A stretch of DNA of 64,000 nucleotides from Rhizobium sp. BT03 (GCF_030053155.1 NZ_CP125640.1:1240001-1304000); one strand, 5' to 3'; shown: positions 46,920 through 55,595, counted from the first letter of the stretch. Program-made: numbers and translations. The notes: generated by a model from the sequence alone, not told the origin.

Positions 46920-48143
46920 ATGCCAAATTCTTTCCGCTTCCGCTCGGCGCAGACGGTCACCGTGCTTGCCATCACCCAGGTGATCGGCTGGGGCACGACG
47001 TTCGATATGCTCGGGGTGATGGGCCGCATCGTGGCGCCCGCTCTCGGTCTGCCGAACGAGGTGGTGTTTGCCGGCCTGACGATCATGATGATGATCAGCG
47101 CTTTCGTTGGTCCCGCGACCGGACGCTGGCTCGCCCGCTATGGCGCCGCCCGGGTGCTTTCGGCCTCATCGCTCATCTTTGCGCTCGGCTTGCTTCTGCT
47201 TTCAGCCGCAAACGGCATCATGCTTTATGCCGCCGCCTGGGTCGTCATCGGCATCGGCGGCGCCTGCGGCCTTTCGGCACCGGCCTATACGGCCGTCGTC
47301 GAGCGCGAAGGGGCGAACGGCAAACGCGTCATTGCCATCCTCATGCTGTTCACCGGGCTGTCGAGCACCGTCTTCTGGCCGATCCTCAGCCTGCTGAACG
47401 AAACCGTGGGATGGCGCATCACCTTCCTCCTCTGTGCCGGCCTGCAATTCTTCGTCTGCCTGCCGCTGCATCTTTTCGCCCTGCCGAAACCGATCGTAAC
47501 GCATATCGAAAGCGGCGCGGCAGACATTGGCCCGGTTGCGCTGTCGAAGGCGGGACGGCGCAAAGCCTTCCTGCTGATTGCGGCGGCGACGACGATCTCG
47601 ACCTTCATTACCTTCGGCATCTCGCCATCGCTGCTCGAAATCTTCCGCCAGTCCGGCGCTTCGCCGGCCTTCGCGCTGCAGCTCGGCGCGGCACGCGGCG
47701 TGCTCGGCATCTCGGCGCGTTTCCTCGACATGCTGCTCGGCCGGCGCGGCAACCCCATGCTGAGCGCGGTCATGGGCATCGGCTTGATGATGGTCAGTTT
47801 CCCGATCATGCTGGTCGCCGGTTCGTCGACACCGCTGCTCGTCACCTTCGTTCTGCTCTACGGCTTCGGCGCCGGCGTCATGACCGTCGCCCGCGCGCTT
47901 CTGCCGCTTGCCTTGTTTTCACCTGCCGAATACGGCCTGCAATCGGCCCGGCTGTCGCTGCCGCAAAACCTCGCCAACGCCATCGCTCCAGTCATCTTCA
48001 CCGCCATCCTCGACCGCGCCGGCGCCGGGCCGGCCCTCATCGCCTGCGCCGTTCTCGCGGCCTTGTCGCTGACCTTCGTGCTGATATTGATGGCGATGGT
48101 GCGCGGCGCCCACGCATCGCAACCGCGGCCGGCCATCTCGTGA
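46920..48143 (+). CDS. MFS transporter
   Basis: The start is set at 46920 (MPNSFRFRSAQTVTVLAI), giving a protein with normal N-terminus; the frame extends 32 codons back. The 407-residue product has twelve hydrophobic helices; the cytoplasmic loop with GRWLARYGAARVL is typical of the family. The first helix, ITQVIGWGTTFDMLGVM, resembles a class of proteobacterial MFS proteins of unknown substrate. It is divergent from feuN. No regulator gene is close. The downstream 269 bases (48144-48412) show no gene. Confidence 0.8.
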   Translation: MPNSFRFRSAQTVTVLAITQVIGWGTTFDMLGVMGRIVAPALGLPNEVVFAGLTIMMMISAFVGPATGRWLARYGAARVLSASSLIFALGLLLLSAANGIMLYAAAWVVIGIGGACGLSAPAYTAVVEREGANGKRVIAILMLFTGLSSTVFWPILSLLNETVGWRITFLLCAGLQFFVCLPLHLFALPKPIVTHIESGAADIGPVALSKAGRRKAFLLIAAATTISTFITFGISPSLLEIFRQSGASPAFALQLGAARGVLGISARFLDMLLGRRGNPMLSAVMGIGLMMVSFPIMLVAGSSTPLLVTFVLLYGFGAGVMTVARALLPLALFSPAEYGLQSARLSLPQNLANAIAPVIFTAILDRAGAGPALIACAVLAALSLTFVLILMAMVRGAHASQPRPAIS

Positions 48144-48412
48144 CCAACTCAGCCATTCTTAATATGTTTTGATTATCATCGGCATCAGGACGAGAGCAGC
48201 TTTCCGTCCGCGCACCGCGACTGCTGCGGCCACCTGACCATGGGCGCGCATCCGCTTTTGACGAATCTTTTGAATCGCTTGCAACGGCCTTTTCGAAAGT
48301 TGAGTCCGGCGGCTCAGAAGTTGAGCAAGCTTTGAAGCGATTTCACTTCGGAAAACCCGTCATCAATTTGAAATTTCAATGGAATGCGGCGGCAGCCGAA
48401 TGTTTGCGGAAT

Positions 48413-48718
48413 TCAGAGCGGCCGCGTCACCGCCGTGCGGCTGTCGTAATCGGCGGCGATGCGCTTTTCCCGGAGCGGCCGCACGCGATCGATCGAGAGC
48501 TGATAATCCGGATGGGCCTTGTAGGCGGCAAGGGCCGCCTCGTCGTCGAATTCGCCATAGACCACGAGATCGATCTCGGTGCCTAGCTGATCGGTCTTCA
48601 CATTGGTGCCGATCTCCAGCAGCCGCGCATGCGGGATGGCAGTCAGGATAGAAAGCCCTGCCCTCACTTCCTCCAGATGTTCCTCCTGCACGGTGAAGAA
48701 GACGATATGGCGGATCAC
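48413..48718 (-). CDS. Dabb (stress-responsive alpha/beta-barrel) protein
   Basis: A GTG start at 48718 is chosen: AGGAG lies 9 bases upstream and the sequence then begins MIRHIVFFTVQEE, the standard beginning of Dabb proteins. 101 residues with a ferredoxin-like fold, including IDLVVYGEFDDEAALAAY and AHPDYQLSID. Such proteins are dimers with poorly known roles. It follows the GH19 gene after 13 bases on the same strand and may share its transcript. Confidence 0.8.
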   Translation of the reverse strand: MIRHIVFFTVQEEHLEEVRAGLSILTAIPHARLLEIGTNVKTDQLGTEIDLVVYGEFDDEAALAAYKAHPDYQLSIDRVRPLREKRIAADYDSRTAVTRPL

Positions 48719-48731
48719 GCGGAAGCTCCTG

Positions 48732-49424
48732 TCAGACTTTAGAGGTTGGCCGGGCGATAACACGCGAGCCCCAGGCCTTCAACCGCGCGATCATCCCATG
48801 CGCAGCATTGGGACGCATCGCCGCATGGAAGGTCACGGCATAAGCCGCAAGCTTTTCCGCCCGGTCGGTGCCGTTGACGATACGCCGCGCGTTCACCCAG
48901 TCCTCGGTCGCCTCGTTCAGGTGATCGGCAAGCTTGTGGCCGGTAAAGCTGCCTTGCAGCATGCCGTCGATCAGGATCGTCACCGCCGCATCCATCTCCA
49001 TCGCCCGGTCGGGATCGGCAACGAGGTCGATGCCGGTCAGCGTACTCATCGCCTCGTAGTTCCGCTTATGGGTGAGCTGCACCAGGCCGCGCCCGAGCCA
49101 GCAGCGGCCATCTTCATCCGGCCGCCAGTAGGGCGTCTTCACCCAGGAAAGCCGGCCGGCGGCAAAGGCCGTTTCCAGGATCTCGACGGCGCGGGCATCG
49201 CTTTGCGCCAGGGTCTCGCGAACCGGCTGCATCGTATAGGCGGTCTCGTGATAGGCGGTTGCGAGGATATAGGCGAGCCACCGCCGGTCGGCATGGGAAA
49301 ACCGCTCTTCCCAGGCGTCGAGAATCGCCGTGATGCCCACCACCTGAGGATGTGTCATCTCTCCCTTGAAGAGTTCGCTCCGCACCGCATCGAAAAAGAA
49401 ACTTCGGTCCATGTGGACAACCAT
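48732..49424 (-). CDS. GH19 chitinase/lysozyme-like protein (endolysin type)
   Basis: 230 residues; the ATG at 49424 has GGGAAG 8 bases upstream. AYHETAYTMQP carries the catalytic-type Glu, and LGRGLVQLTHKRNYEAMS matches the GH19 substrate-binding segment; the C-terminal helices are typical. There is no signal peptide. Family members hydrolyse chitin or peptidoglycan; this short, signal-less form resembles phage endolysins. No other phage gene is adjacent. Two TTAA-N7-TTAA motifs lie directly upstream, suggesting CtrA control. It may be transcribed with the following Dabb gene. Confidence 0.75.
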   Translation of the reverse strand: MVVHMDRSFFFDAVRSELFKGEMTHPQVVGITAILDAWEERFSHADRRWLAYILATAYHETAYTMQPVRETLAQSDARAVEILETAFAAGRLSWVKTPYWRPDEDGRCWLGRGLVQLTHKRNYEAMSTLTGIDLVADPDRAMEMDAAVTILIDGMLQGSFTGHKLADHLNEATEDWVNARRIVNGTDRAEKLAAYAVTFHAAMRPNAAHGMIARLKAWGSRVIARPTSKV

Positions 49425-49449
49425 TCCGCGCTTCCCAGAAATATGATGG

Positions 49450-49483
49450 TTAAAACCGCCTTAATCGATTAAAATCCATTTAA
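49450..49483 (-). promoter_or_regulatory. Two tandem perfect CtrA-type boxes before the GH19 gene
   Basis: TTAA-AACCGCC-TTAA (49450-49464) and TTAA-AATCCAT-TTAA (49469-49483) both match TTAA-N7-TTAA without mismatch. Read on the minus strand, the site nearest the gene is TTAA-GGCGGTT-TTAACCAT, the full CtrA consensus. They lie 26-60 bases before the GH19 start and about 100 bases before the small plus-strand gene. Confidence 0.6.
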
Positions 49484-49580
49484 TCGTTTAAAGTCTTTAA
49501 GCCACTGATTTACACACCTTTTATCTTGTGCAATGCATCTTCTTGCCCTGAAGCCTTGCCGCGAAAAGAGGAGACTTCCG

Positions 49581-49712
49581 ATGCAGACGCCCGCCACTCC
49601 GCAAACCACCATTCCCCAGCACCTCGTAGACCAGATGGAAAACGAATGGCGCCAGATTCGCCTTGAACGGGAAAATCCGCGCCCGGCCCAGCAGCCTCAA
49701 CAGCAACGCTGA
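49581..49712 (+). CDS. Small Gln/Pro-rich hypothetical protein, 43 residues
   Basis: ATG at 49581 follows AAGAGGAGA at ideal distance, one of the best ribosome sites in the window. The peptide reads MQTPATPQTTIPQHLVDQME and ends in a Gln/Pro-rich tail, with a central helix likely. It is too short for a recognised domain. It is divergent from the GH19 gene, across the tandem CtrA-type boxes. Function unknown. Confidence 0.5.
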   Translation: MQTPATPQTTIPQHLVDQMENEWRQIRLERENPRPAQQPQQQR

Positions 49713-49750
49713 GAGATACAGGCAAAGCGGCGCGGATGTAAGGCCAGCCC

Positions 49751-50311
49751 TCATCGCGTCGCAGCCTCAAACCGCTTCGCCAGCGTTTCCAGCGAGCGGA
49801 TAAAGATCATTTCGTCTCCCAGCGCCCGCGCCAACACCAGCGCGCCTTGAATGCCGGCGACGCCCTCCTCCGCGAGCGCTTGCGCCTCTTCGTCAGAATA
49901 GCCTGCCCGGCTCAACGCCGAACGCAAGGCGCCGATCCAGCGGATGAAATAGTCGCCGATCGCCGCCGAAAACCGTTCCCTCGTGTCGGCAAGGGCGAAG
50001 GCGCCGACGAGGCAGATGCGGCGGCCGGATCTGAAATAATCATTCACATTGACCCACATCGCCGCGATCGCCTGACGGGCGTCATCCTGTCTCAGCGGCC
50101 GATAGATCGCCTGCTCGAACCAGGCGTCGATTTCGGCAAGCACGGCGTTAGCCATCTCCTCCTTGCCGCCGGGAAAGAAGTGGTAAAGGCTCCCCTTGCC
50201 GAGGCCGGTGCGTTCGGTGATGCGGCTGAGAGACGTCCCCTCATAGCCGAGTTCGCGGAAGATTTCCGCCAGCAGCGGCACGATGTCGGCGCGTTCGTAG
50301 ACGGTCTTCAC
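49751..50311 (-). CDS. TetR-family transcriptional repressor
   Basis: A GTG start at 50311 with AAGGAA 8 bases upstream is preferred over the TTG at 50350, which has no ribosome site. 186 residues: the TetR helix-turn-helix (about 10-50, ELGYEGTSLSRITERTGLGK and SLYHFFPGGKEEM) and a C-terminal ligand-binding domain. It follows a DUF1348 gene on the same strand after 28 bases; the pair is probably one operon. A perfect 32-base palindrome upstream of the operon is its probable operator. Confidence 0.85.
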   Translation of the reverse strand: MKTVYERADIVPLLAEIFRELGYEGTSLSRITERTGLGKGSLYHFFPGGKEEMANAVLAEIDAWFEQAIYRPLRQDDARQAIAAMWVNVNDYFRSGRRICLVGAFALADTRERFSAAIGDYFIRWIGALRSALSRAGYSDEEAQALAEEGVAGIQGALVLARALGDEMIFIRSLETLAKRFEAATR

Positions 50312-50339
50312 CGGCGGAGTTTCCTTGGCCTCGCTTGCG

Positions 50340-50801
50340 TCAAAGGCCAAGCTCGGTCAGGCCGGGATGATCGTCCGGCCGCCGGCCGAGTGGCCAGTGG
50401 TACTTGCGCTCCGATTCTCGGATCGGCAGGTCGTTGATGCAGGCGAAGCGGCGCTGCATCAGGCCGGCGGCATCGAATTCCCAGTTCTCGTTGCCATAGG
50501 AGCGGAACCAGTTGCCGCTGTCATCGTGCCATTCATAGGCGAAGCGCACGGCGATGCGATCATCGGTGAAGGCCCAGATCTCCTTGATCAGCCGGTAATC
50601 CAGCTCCCTGGCCCATTTGCGGGTGAGGAAGGCGACGATCTCGGCACGGCCGTTGACGAACTCAGCGCGGTTCCGCCAGCGGCTGTCCGGCGTATAGACG
50701 TGCGAGACGCGCTCGGGATCGCGGCTGTTCCAGCCGTCCTCGGCAAGACGGACTTTCCGGGTGGCGGTCTCAAGGGTGAAGGGTGGGATGAGGCTGGACA
50801 T
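50340..50801 (-). CDS. DUF1348 (SnoaL/NTF2-like) protein
   Basis: The start is placed at 50801 ([16 protein letters not shown]). 153 residues with the NTF2-like cone fold; [19 protein letters not shown] and [20 protein letters not shown] are diagnostic of DUF1348. Members of the superfamily act as small-molecule isomerases, hydrolases or binders; function here is unknown. It is the first gene of an operon with tetR, and lies 20 bases downstream of a perfect palindrome. Confidence 0.85.
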   Translation of the reverse strand: MSSLIPPFTLETATRKVRLAEDGWNSRDPERVSHVYTPDSRWRNRAEFVNGRAEIVAFLTRKWARELDYRLIKEIWAFTDDRIAVRFAYEWHDDSGNWFRSYGNENWEFDAAGLMQRRFACINDLPIRESERKYHWPLGRRPDDHPGLTELGL

Positions 50802-50821
50802 TGGCGCTCCTGTACTGAACG

Positions 50822-50853
50822 GCAATCATTGTACCGATCGGTACAATGATTGC
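50822..50853. promoter_or_regulatory. Perfect 32-base palindromic operator
   Basis: The half-sites GCAATCATTGTACCGA and TCGGTACAATGATTGC are exact reverse complements with no spacer. The centre TGTACCGATCGGTACA resembles known TetR-family operators. It lies 21 bases before the DUF1348 start codon, covering the likely promoter, so autorepression by the operon's TetR protein is the natural reading. Confidence 0.8.
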
Positions 50854-50909
50854 AAGATGGCCGAGGCGGCGTTCTGCCTTGGAAGTCGAGAGGCAGCCAA
50901 GCGGCCCCC

Positions 50910-51863
50910 TCAGCCGCGGGAACGGCGCAGCAGATCGGTGTTCTCCTTGCTCCATCGCAGCGGCAGGGCATCCGGGCGAAGCACGATCTCTGCGGGCGTG
51001 AAACGCCACAGCCTCTCCGCGTTTTGAAAGGCGGTGATGTCGGGCGAATCCAGCAATACCTCGACCGTTCCTGCCATCTGCAGCATGTCGCCGGTTTCGA
51101 AATCGATGAAGACCAGCCCGGCCTTCGGGTTGACCAGGAAATTGCCGAGAGTGTTGAAGAACCGATTGCCGGAAAAATCGGGAATGGTGAGGACGCCGTC
51201 GGCACCGAGATGCACGAAGCCGGCATATCCGCCGCGGTGCGACACGTCCACCTGCCGCTCGCCATGGTCGCGGTCGACATAGGAGGCGACGAAGAAGGTA
51301 TCGGCGTCCTCGATCATCCCACGCATGCGATCGTCGAGTTGAGCGGAATGCAGCGGCGCCGCCGTTGTCGGTCTGTCGGGATCGCGGACAAAGACGGAAG
51401 AGCGCGGCTGGATATATTGCGGGCAATTGCCGAAGCTCTGGCCGACGCGCAGGCGGAAAGCTTCGGCATCCGTTCTGCGGATGACGCCGTTCAGCCGGTT
51501 GCGCCGCCGGGTCTCGAGCTGGATGCCGAGCATGGCGATCGCGTCGCCATCCTCCATGCCGGCATCGGCGGGATCCGCCGGGTCGCGCGGCAAATCGACA
51601 TCGAGGACCTCCGGATCGGGCGAGGACATGAAGCCCGGTCGCCCAGCCCGCACCGTCGCCCAGACATCGCCGTTGGCATCGACGGCGCCGAGCACGAGGA
51701 AAGGCAGCATCGGAAAGAAAGCGCGGTGCTGCTCCGGCATTGCCTTGCGGACGAAATTGCGCCCGGGCCCATCCATGCGTTCGACAACGCCGACGCTGCG
51801 CTGCATGACGAGTTCACCCCGATGCCAGGGTGACGTCGCGTCCTGTCTTATCTGCTCCGGCAT
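50910..51863 (-). CDS. Pyridoxamine 5'-phosphate oxidase-family flavoprotein
   Basis: 317 residues. The FMN-binding split-barrel domain is seen in the second half (GFVHLGADGVLTIPDFSGNR and NRFFNTLGNFLVNPKAG), and an N-terminal half resembles a second barrel (FFPMLPFLVLGAVD, RAGRPGFMSSPD). Such fused proteins bind FMN or F420-like cofactors and reduce small compounds; the substrate is unknown. It reads in the same direction as GST upstream and DUF1348/tetR downstream, with about 60-110 base gaps. The TetR operator lies just past its 3' end. Confidence 0.8.
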   Translation of the reverse strand: MPEQIRQDATSPWHRGELVMQRSVGVVERMDGPGRNFVRKAMPEQHRAFFPMLPFLVLGAVDANGDVWATVRAGRPGFMSSPDPEVLDVDLPRDPADPADAGMEDGDAIAMLGIQLETRRRNRLNGVIRRTDAEAFRLRVGQSFGNCPQYIQPRSSVFVRDPDRPTTAAPLHSAQLDDRMRGMIEDADTFFVASYVDRDHGERQVDVSHRGGYAGFVHLGADGVLTIPDFSGNRFFNTLGNFLVNPKAGLVFIDFETGDMLQMAGTVEVLLDSPDITAFQNAERLWRFTPAEIVLRPDALPLRWSKENTDLLRRSRG

Positions 51864-51923
51864 GACGGCCTCCTTATGAGTACCATTTGGAAGACCGGGA
51901 CGGTGATCCGTCCCGGCGCAGTC

Positions 51924-52535
51924 TCAGGCGGCAAGGCCGATCTTCGTCTTGCGAAAGCCGACGAAACCCGGCAGCGCCTCGATGCGCGCAAGCCAGGCGC
52001 GGACGTTTGGATAGGCCGAGATGTCGACATTGCCCTCCGGCGCATTGGCGATGTAGCTGTAGAGCGCAACGTCGGCGATCACCGGATCGTCGCCGAGCAG
52101 GAAGCTGCGGCCGGAAAGCTCCGCCTCGATCAGCGCGAGAACGCGGTGCGCCCGGGCGATCACTTCGTCGGCGCGGAAATCGGCGCCGAAAACCGTGACC
52201 AGGCGGGCAGCGCACGGCCCATACGCAATCTCGCCCGCAGCGACCGACAGCCATTTCTGCACCCGCGCTGCGGCCAAGGCCCCTTCCGGCAGCCAATCGG
52301 TACGGCCATATTTGCGCGCGAGATAGACGAGGATGGCAGCGGAATCGGCAATGACCGTGCCGTCGTCGTCGAGCACGGGCACCTGGCCGAAGGGATTGAG
52401 CTTCAGAAACTCCGGCGCCTTGTGGGCGCCCGCCGCCAAGTCGACCTCGACCAGTTCATAGGGCACGCCGAGCAGCGATAGAAACAGGTGAGCCCGGTGG
52501 GCATGGCCGGAAAGCGGGTGATGGTAGAGTTTCAT
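51924..52535 (-). CDS. Glutathione S-transferase
   Basis: 203 residues: N-terminal thioredoxin-like domain ([44 protein letters not shown]) and C-terminal helical domain. Conserved Ser in the LSGHAHR segment is the likely glutathione-activating residue. It conjugates glutathione to electrophiles in the cytoplasm. It is divergent from a LysR gene, which probably controls it; the PNPOx gene follows 60 bases later on the same strand and may be co-transcribed. Confidence 0.88.
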   Translation of the reverse strand: MKLYHHPLSGHAHRAHLFLSLLGVPYELVEVDLAAGAHKAPEFLKLNPFGQVPVLDDDGTVIADSAAILVYLARKYGRTDWLPEGALAAARVQKWLSVAAGEIAYGPCAARLVTVFGADFRADEVIARAHRVLALIEAELSGRSFLLGDDPVIADVALYSYIANAPEGNVDISAYPNVRAWLARIEALPGFVGFRKTKIGLAA

Positions 52536-52607
52536 GATGGTTTCCTTTGGTCTTCCCGAACGACGGGCTTGATGATGGCCTCTTGACCATCTGCGGGTAA
52601 TTTATTG

Positions 52608-52645
52608 CCTTCCATCTGATTGCAGTAGAATGCTAATATGGAAGG
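52608..52645. promoter_or_regulatory. Inverted repeat in the GST-lysR divergent promoter
   Basis: CCTTCCAT (52608-52615) and ATGGAAGG (52638-52645) are perfect inverted arms 22 bases apart. Wide dyads such as this fit two half-sites for a LysR tetramer at a divergent promoter. It lies 27 bases before the LysR start codon. Confidence 0.45.
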
Positions 52646-52672
52646 TATATTCCCAATTTTCGGAAGGATAGA

Positions 52673-53599
52673 ATGGACCGCCTCGATGCCATGACCGTGC
52701 TTCTTGCCGTTGTCGAACAGGGCAGCCTGTCGGCCGCCTCCCGGCATTTGCGCTCGCCGCTGGCAACCGTCAGCCGCAGGGTTTCCGAACTGGAAGCCCA
52801 TCTGAACGCCCGGTTGCTGCAGAGAAGCAACCGGAAGATCACGCTGACCGAGGCCGGCCGCTCCTATGTGGAGGCGGCCCGGGAAATTCTCGATCGGGTG
52901 GAAGAAGCGGAACGGGCGGCGGCCGGCGAATACAGTGTGCCGAAGGGCGAGTTGACGATGACCGCGCCGATCGTCTTCGGGCGGCTGCATGTGCTGCCCG
53001 TCGTGGTGGATTTCCTCAAAGCCTATCCCGATATCAATCTGCGGCTGATGCTTGGCGACCGGCTGTCGAACCTCGTCGAGGATCATATCGATGTGGCGCT
53101 CCGGATCGGCAATCTGCCGGACAGCAACCTGATCGCCGTCAGGCTCGGCGCGATCCGCCGGACCGCCTATGCCAGCCCGGATTATCTGACGCGGCATGTC
53201 ACGCCTCGGCATCCGGGCGATCTTTCAGCGCATGCCTGCATCACCTTCGAGAGCATGGCCTCGACGCTGAGCTGGACATTCACTGAGGGAAAACGCGATC
53301 TCACCGTGCCGATCCGTTCACGGCTTGCCGTCAACACCGCCGAGGCGGCGGTCGATGCCGCGGTCGCCGGCCTCGGCATCACCCGGGTCCTGTCCTACCA
53401 GGCCGCCCGCGCCGAGATGGCCGGGCTGCTCACGCCGCTGCTTGTCGATTTCGAACCGCCGCCGGTACCGGTGCATCTCGTCTATCCCGCGCAGGGATTG
53501 GTGCCCCTGAAATTGCGGGCGTTCATCGATTTCGCGACGCCACGCCTGCGCGCGACGCTCAACAGATCTCAGGCCAGTCTGCCCTCTTCCGCCTTGTAG
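52673..53599 (+). CDS. LysR-family transcriptional regulator
   Basis: 308 residues with a winged helix at 1-60 (MDRLDAMTVLLAVVEQGS, SAASRHLRSPLATVSRRVSE) and a periplasmic-binding-like effector domain (about 90-295). Its subgroup resembles regulators of GST and dehalogenase-type genes. It is divergent from GST, and should be its activator or repressor. Its last 31 bases overlap the 3' end of the convergent DUF983 gene. Confidence 0.9.
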   Translation: MDRLDAMTVLLAVVEQGSLSAASRHLRSPLATVSRRVSELEAHLNARLLQRSNRKITLTEAGRSYVEAAREILDRVEEAERAAAGEYSVPKGELTMTAPIVFGRLHVLPVVVDFLKAYPDINLRLMLGDRLSNLVEDHIDVALRIGNLPDSNLIAVRLGAIRRTAYASPDYLTRHVTPRHPGDLSAHACITFESMASTLSWTFTEGKRDLTVPIRSRLAVNTAEAAVDAAVAGLGITRVLSYQAARAEMAGLLTPLLVDFEPPPVPVHLVYPAQGLVPLKLRAFIDFATPRLRATLNRSQASLPSSAL

Positions 53600-53937
53600 A
53601 AATACTGGCTGGCGACCAGCCAGCCCTTCAGCGGCCTGAGCGGCGGAATGCAGGTGGCGAGCATGAAGGGGCCGGTGACCAGAAGCTGCACCCAGATCGG
53701 CGCGGTAAACGCCACCTCCAGCCAGACGCCGAGCAGCACGCTCGGTATGCAGGCAAAGCAGATGACGAAAAAAGCCGGACCGTCGGCCGGATCAGCAAAG
53801 GAATAATCGAGGCCGCAGGCCTCGCATTCCGGCTGCAAGGTCAGGAAACCCTTGAACATATGGCCCTGGCCGCAGCGCGGGCAGCGCCCCCTGATGCCGG
53901 TCTGCAGCGGAGGAAGCGGGGGATATTCGGTCTCCAT
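53569..53937 (-). CDS. DUF983 zinc-ribbon membrane protein
   Basis: 122 residues from the ATG at 53937. Two CxxC pairs (GRCPRCGQGHMF and CEACGLDYSF) form a zinc ribbon, followed by two transmembrane helices (FFVICFACIPSVLLGVWLEV and LLVTGPFMLATCI). DUF983 proteins are common in alphaproteobacteria; some are linked to cytochrome oxidase assembly, but a role here is unknown. It overlaps the 3' end of the lysR gene in the convergent sense by 31 bases. A 16-base palindrome lies 50 bases upstream. Confidence 0.8.
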   Translation of the reverse strand: METEYPPLPPLQTGIRGRCPRCGQGHMFKGFLTLQPECEACGLDYSFADPADGPAFFVICFACIPSVLLGVWLEVAFTAPIWVQLLVTGPFMLATCIPPLRPLKGWLVASQYFYKAEEGRLA

Positions 53938-53986
53938 GATGATCACACCTTATTCTGCGCGGGCATCAAACCAATCAATGCCCAAC

Positions 53987-54002
53987 ATTGAATGCATTCA
54001 AT
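53987..54002. promoter_or_regulatory. 16-base palindrome upstream of the DUF983 gene
   Basis: ATTGAATGCATTCAAT is a perfect palindrome without spacer in an AT-rich stretch, 50 bases before the DUF983 start codon. It may be an operator; the regulator is unknown. Confidence 0.35.
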
Positions 54003-54152
54003 ATAAATACATTGCCGGGACATTGCCAGTCAACTCGTCAGAATGCCGCAGATGTCGGCAGGGCGGCCGACCGCAGATCGTGCAGGACATTATTTGAAGG
54101 AGACGCAAGGACCGACAGCTTGGCTGAAAGGCTCAGCTGCGGCGTTACCGGG

Positions 54153-55556
54153 TCAGAAGAACGAGGCGGCCATTTCCGGCGGCCCCTCAAGCGCATGGGC
54201 CATGAATTCCAGCGCGCCCTGCAGTTTCTCCCGGGTGATTGGTCCGCCGAGGCAGACCCGCACGGCCTCGGGTGCGGCACCCTCGACCGTGAAGGCATCA
54301 CTTGCCACGACGCCGATGCCGGCGGAGCGCATGTGGCTGCCGAAGGTAGAGCGGGTCCAGCCGTTGGCGAGCGGCAGCCAGAGGTTGAAACTGATCGGAT
54401 CGGCGCGGCAGCTGCCTTCAGGCAGGATGGCGGCGACCATCTGCTGGCGGGCGGCGGCCTCGGTGCGGATGAAGCGCAGGATCGCATCGGCCGTGCCGTC
54501 CTCGATCCAACGGGTGGCAAGCGCCAGGGTCAGCGGCGAGGCCATGACATTGTTGGCGCGCATGGCGCTGACGAAGGGCCAGACGGCCTTGCTATCCGGC
54601 GCCACGACATAGGCAAGGCGCAAACCGGCGCCGATGCATTTCGCCAGGCCGCCGATATGCCAGGTGAGATCGGGGGCTATTGCCGCGAGCGGCGCCGGCC
54701 CCTGCTGCGGAATGAAGCCGTAGGCATCGTCTTCGACGATCGGCACGTGGTATTTGCGGGCAACGGCTGCGATTTCCTCGCGGCGCCTGGCCGGGATGGT
54801 CAGCGTCGTCGGGTTCTGCAATGTCGGATTAAGATAGAGCGCCTTCGGCTTCAGCCGTTCGCAGGCTTTAGCAAAGGCGTCCGGCAGGACGCCGTCCTCA
54901 TCCATCGCCAGGCCGGTCAGATTGAGCCGCAGCTGGGCAGCGATCGAGCGCATGCCGGGATAGGTGATGATTTCCGAAAGCACGGTTTCGCCCGGTTTCG
55001 CCAGCAGGCCGAAGATCGCCAGCAGGCCCGGATGGGCGCCCGGCGTGACGAAGATCCGCTCCTGCGAGGGCTTGAGCCCGCGGCGGCTGAGCCAGGCGGC
55101 GGCGGCCTCCTTATCGATATCGGAACCGCCGAAGCCCTGATAGCGCAGAAGCGGAATGAGGTTTGCGGCCACTGCCGCCATGCCCTCGCGCATGCGGGCA
55201 ATCAGATCAGGATCATCCGGTTCCGGCGGCATGTTCATCGAGAAATCGACGACGGATGCGCGGCGCGGATCGGGCGCGGCGCCGGGCGCGCAGCCCTGGC
55301 GCTCCCTGTCAGCGCCACCGGTGACGAAGGTGCCGCGGCCGACATGCGAATCGACAAGCCCGCGTTTCTGCGCCTCGACATAACCTCTCGCCACCGTGGT
55401 GAAATCGACATTCAGCCGCTTGGCGAGTTCGCGCTGCGGCGGCAGCCGGTCGCCGGCCACCAGATGGCCGCTGCGCAGATCCATTTCGATCACATCGGCG
55501 ATCGCCATATAACGGGGGCTGCTGCTGCGCCCGAGATCGGGATGCCAGTCTTTCAT
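54153..55556 (-). CDS. MocR-type regulator (GntR HTH fused to aminotransferase)
   Basis: The start is at 55556 (MKDWHPDLGRSSSPRYMAI); the frame is open 73 codons upstream. 467 residues: a GntR winged helix (about 12-80, with RLPPQRELAKRLNVDFTTVA), then an aminotransferase-I fold with the PLP lysine in GGLAKCIGAGLRLAYVV. MocR/PdxR proteins sense PLP or amino compounds and activate neighbouring genes. The neighbours here (DUF983; a pseudo-protease, divergent) give no clear target. A good promoter is visible upstream. Confidence 0.88.
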   Translation of the reverse strand: MKDWHPDLGRSSSPRYMAIADVIEMDLRSGHLVAGDRLPPQRELAKRLNVDFTTVARGYVEAQKRGLVDSHVGRGTFVTGGADRERQGCAPGAAPDPRRASVVDFSMNMPPEPDDPDLIARMREGMAAVAANLIPLLRYQGFGGSDIDKEAAAAWLSRRGLKPSQERIFVTPGAHPGLLAIFGLLAKPGETVLSEIITYPGMRSIAAQLRLNLTGLAMDEDGVLPDAFAKACERLKPKALYLNPTLQNPTTLTIPARRREEIAAVARKYHVPIVEDDAYGFIPQQGPAPLAAIAPDLTWHIGGLAKCIGAGLRLAYVVAPDSKAVWPFVSAMRANNVMASPLTLALATRWIEDGTADAILRFIRTEAAARQQMVAAILPEGSCRADPISFNLWLPLANGWTRSTFGSHMRSAGIGVVASDAFTVEGAAPEAVRVCLGGPITREKLQGALEFMAHALEGPPEMAASFF

Positions 55557-55595
55557 GTCGCAAATCCGTGCAGCCTGAGTCTTGATGGGATTGAC

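Noticed and set aside
48732..49424. Prophage remnant around the GH19 gene
   Set aside because: No integrase, holin, terminase or tail gene and no attachment-site repeat nearby; flanks are normal chromosomal genes.
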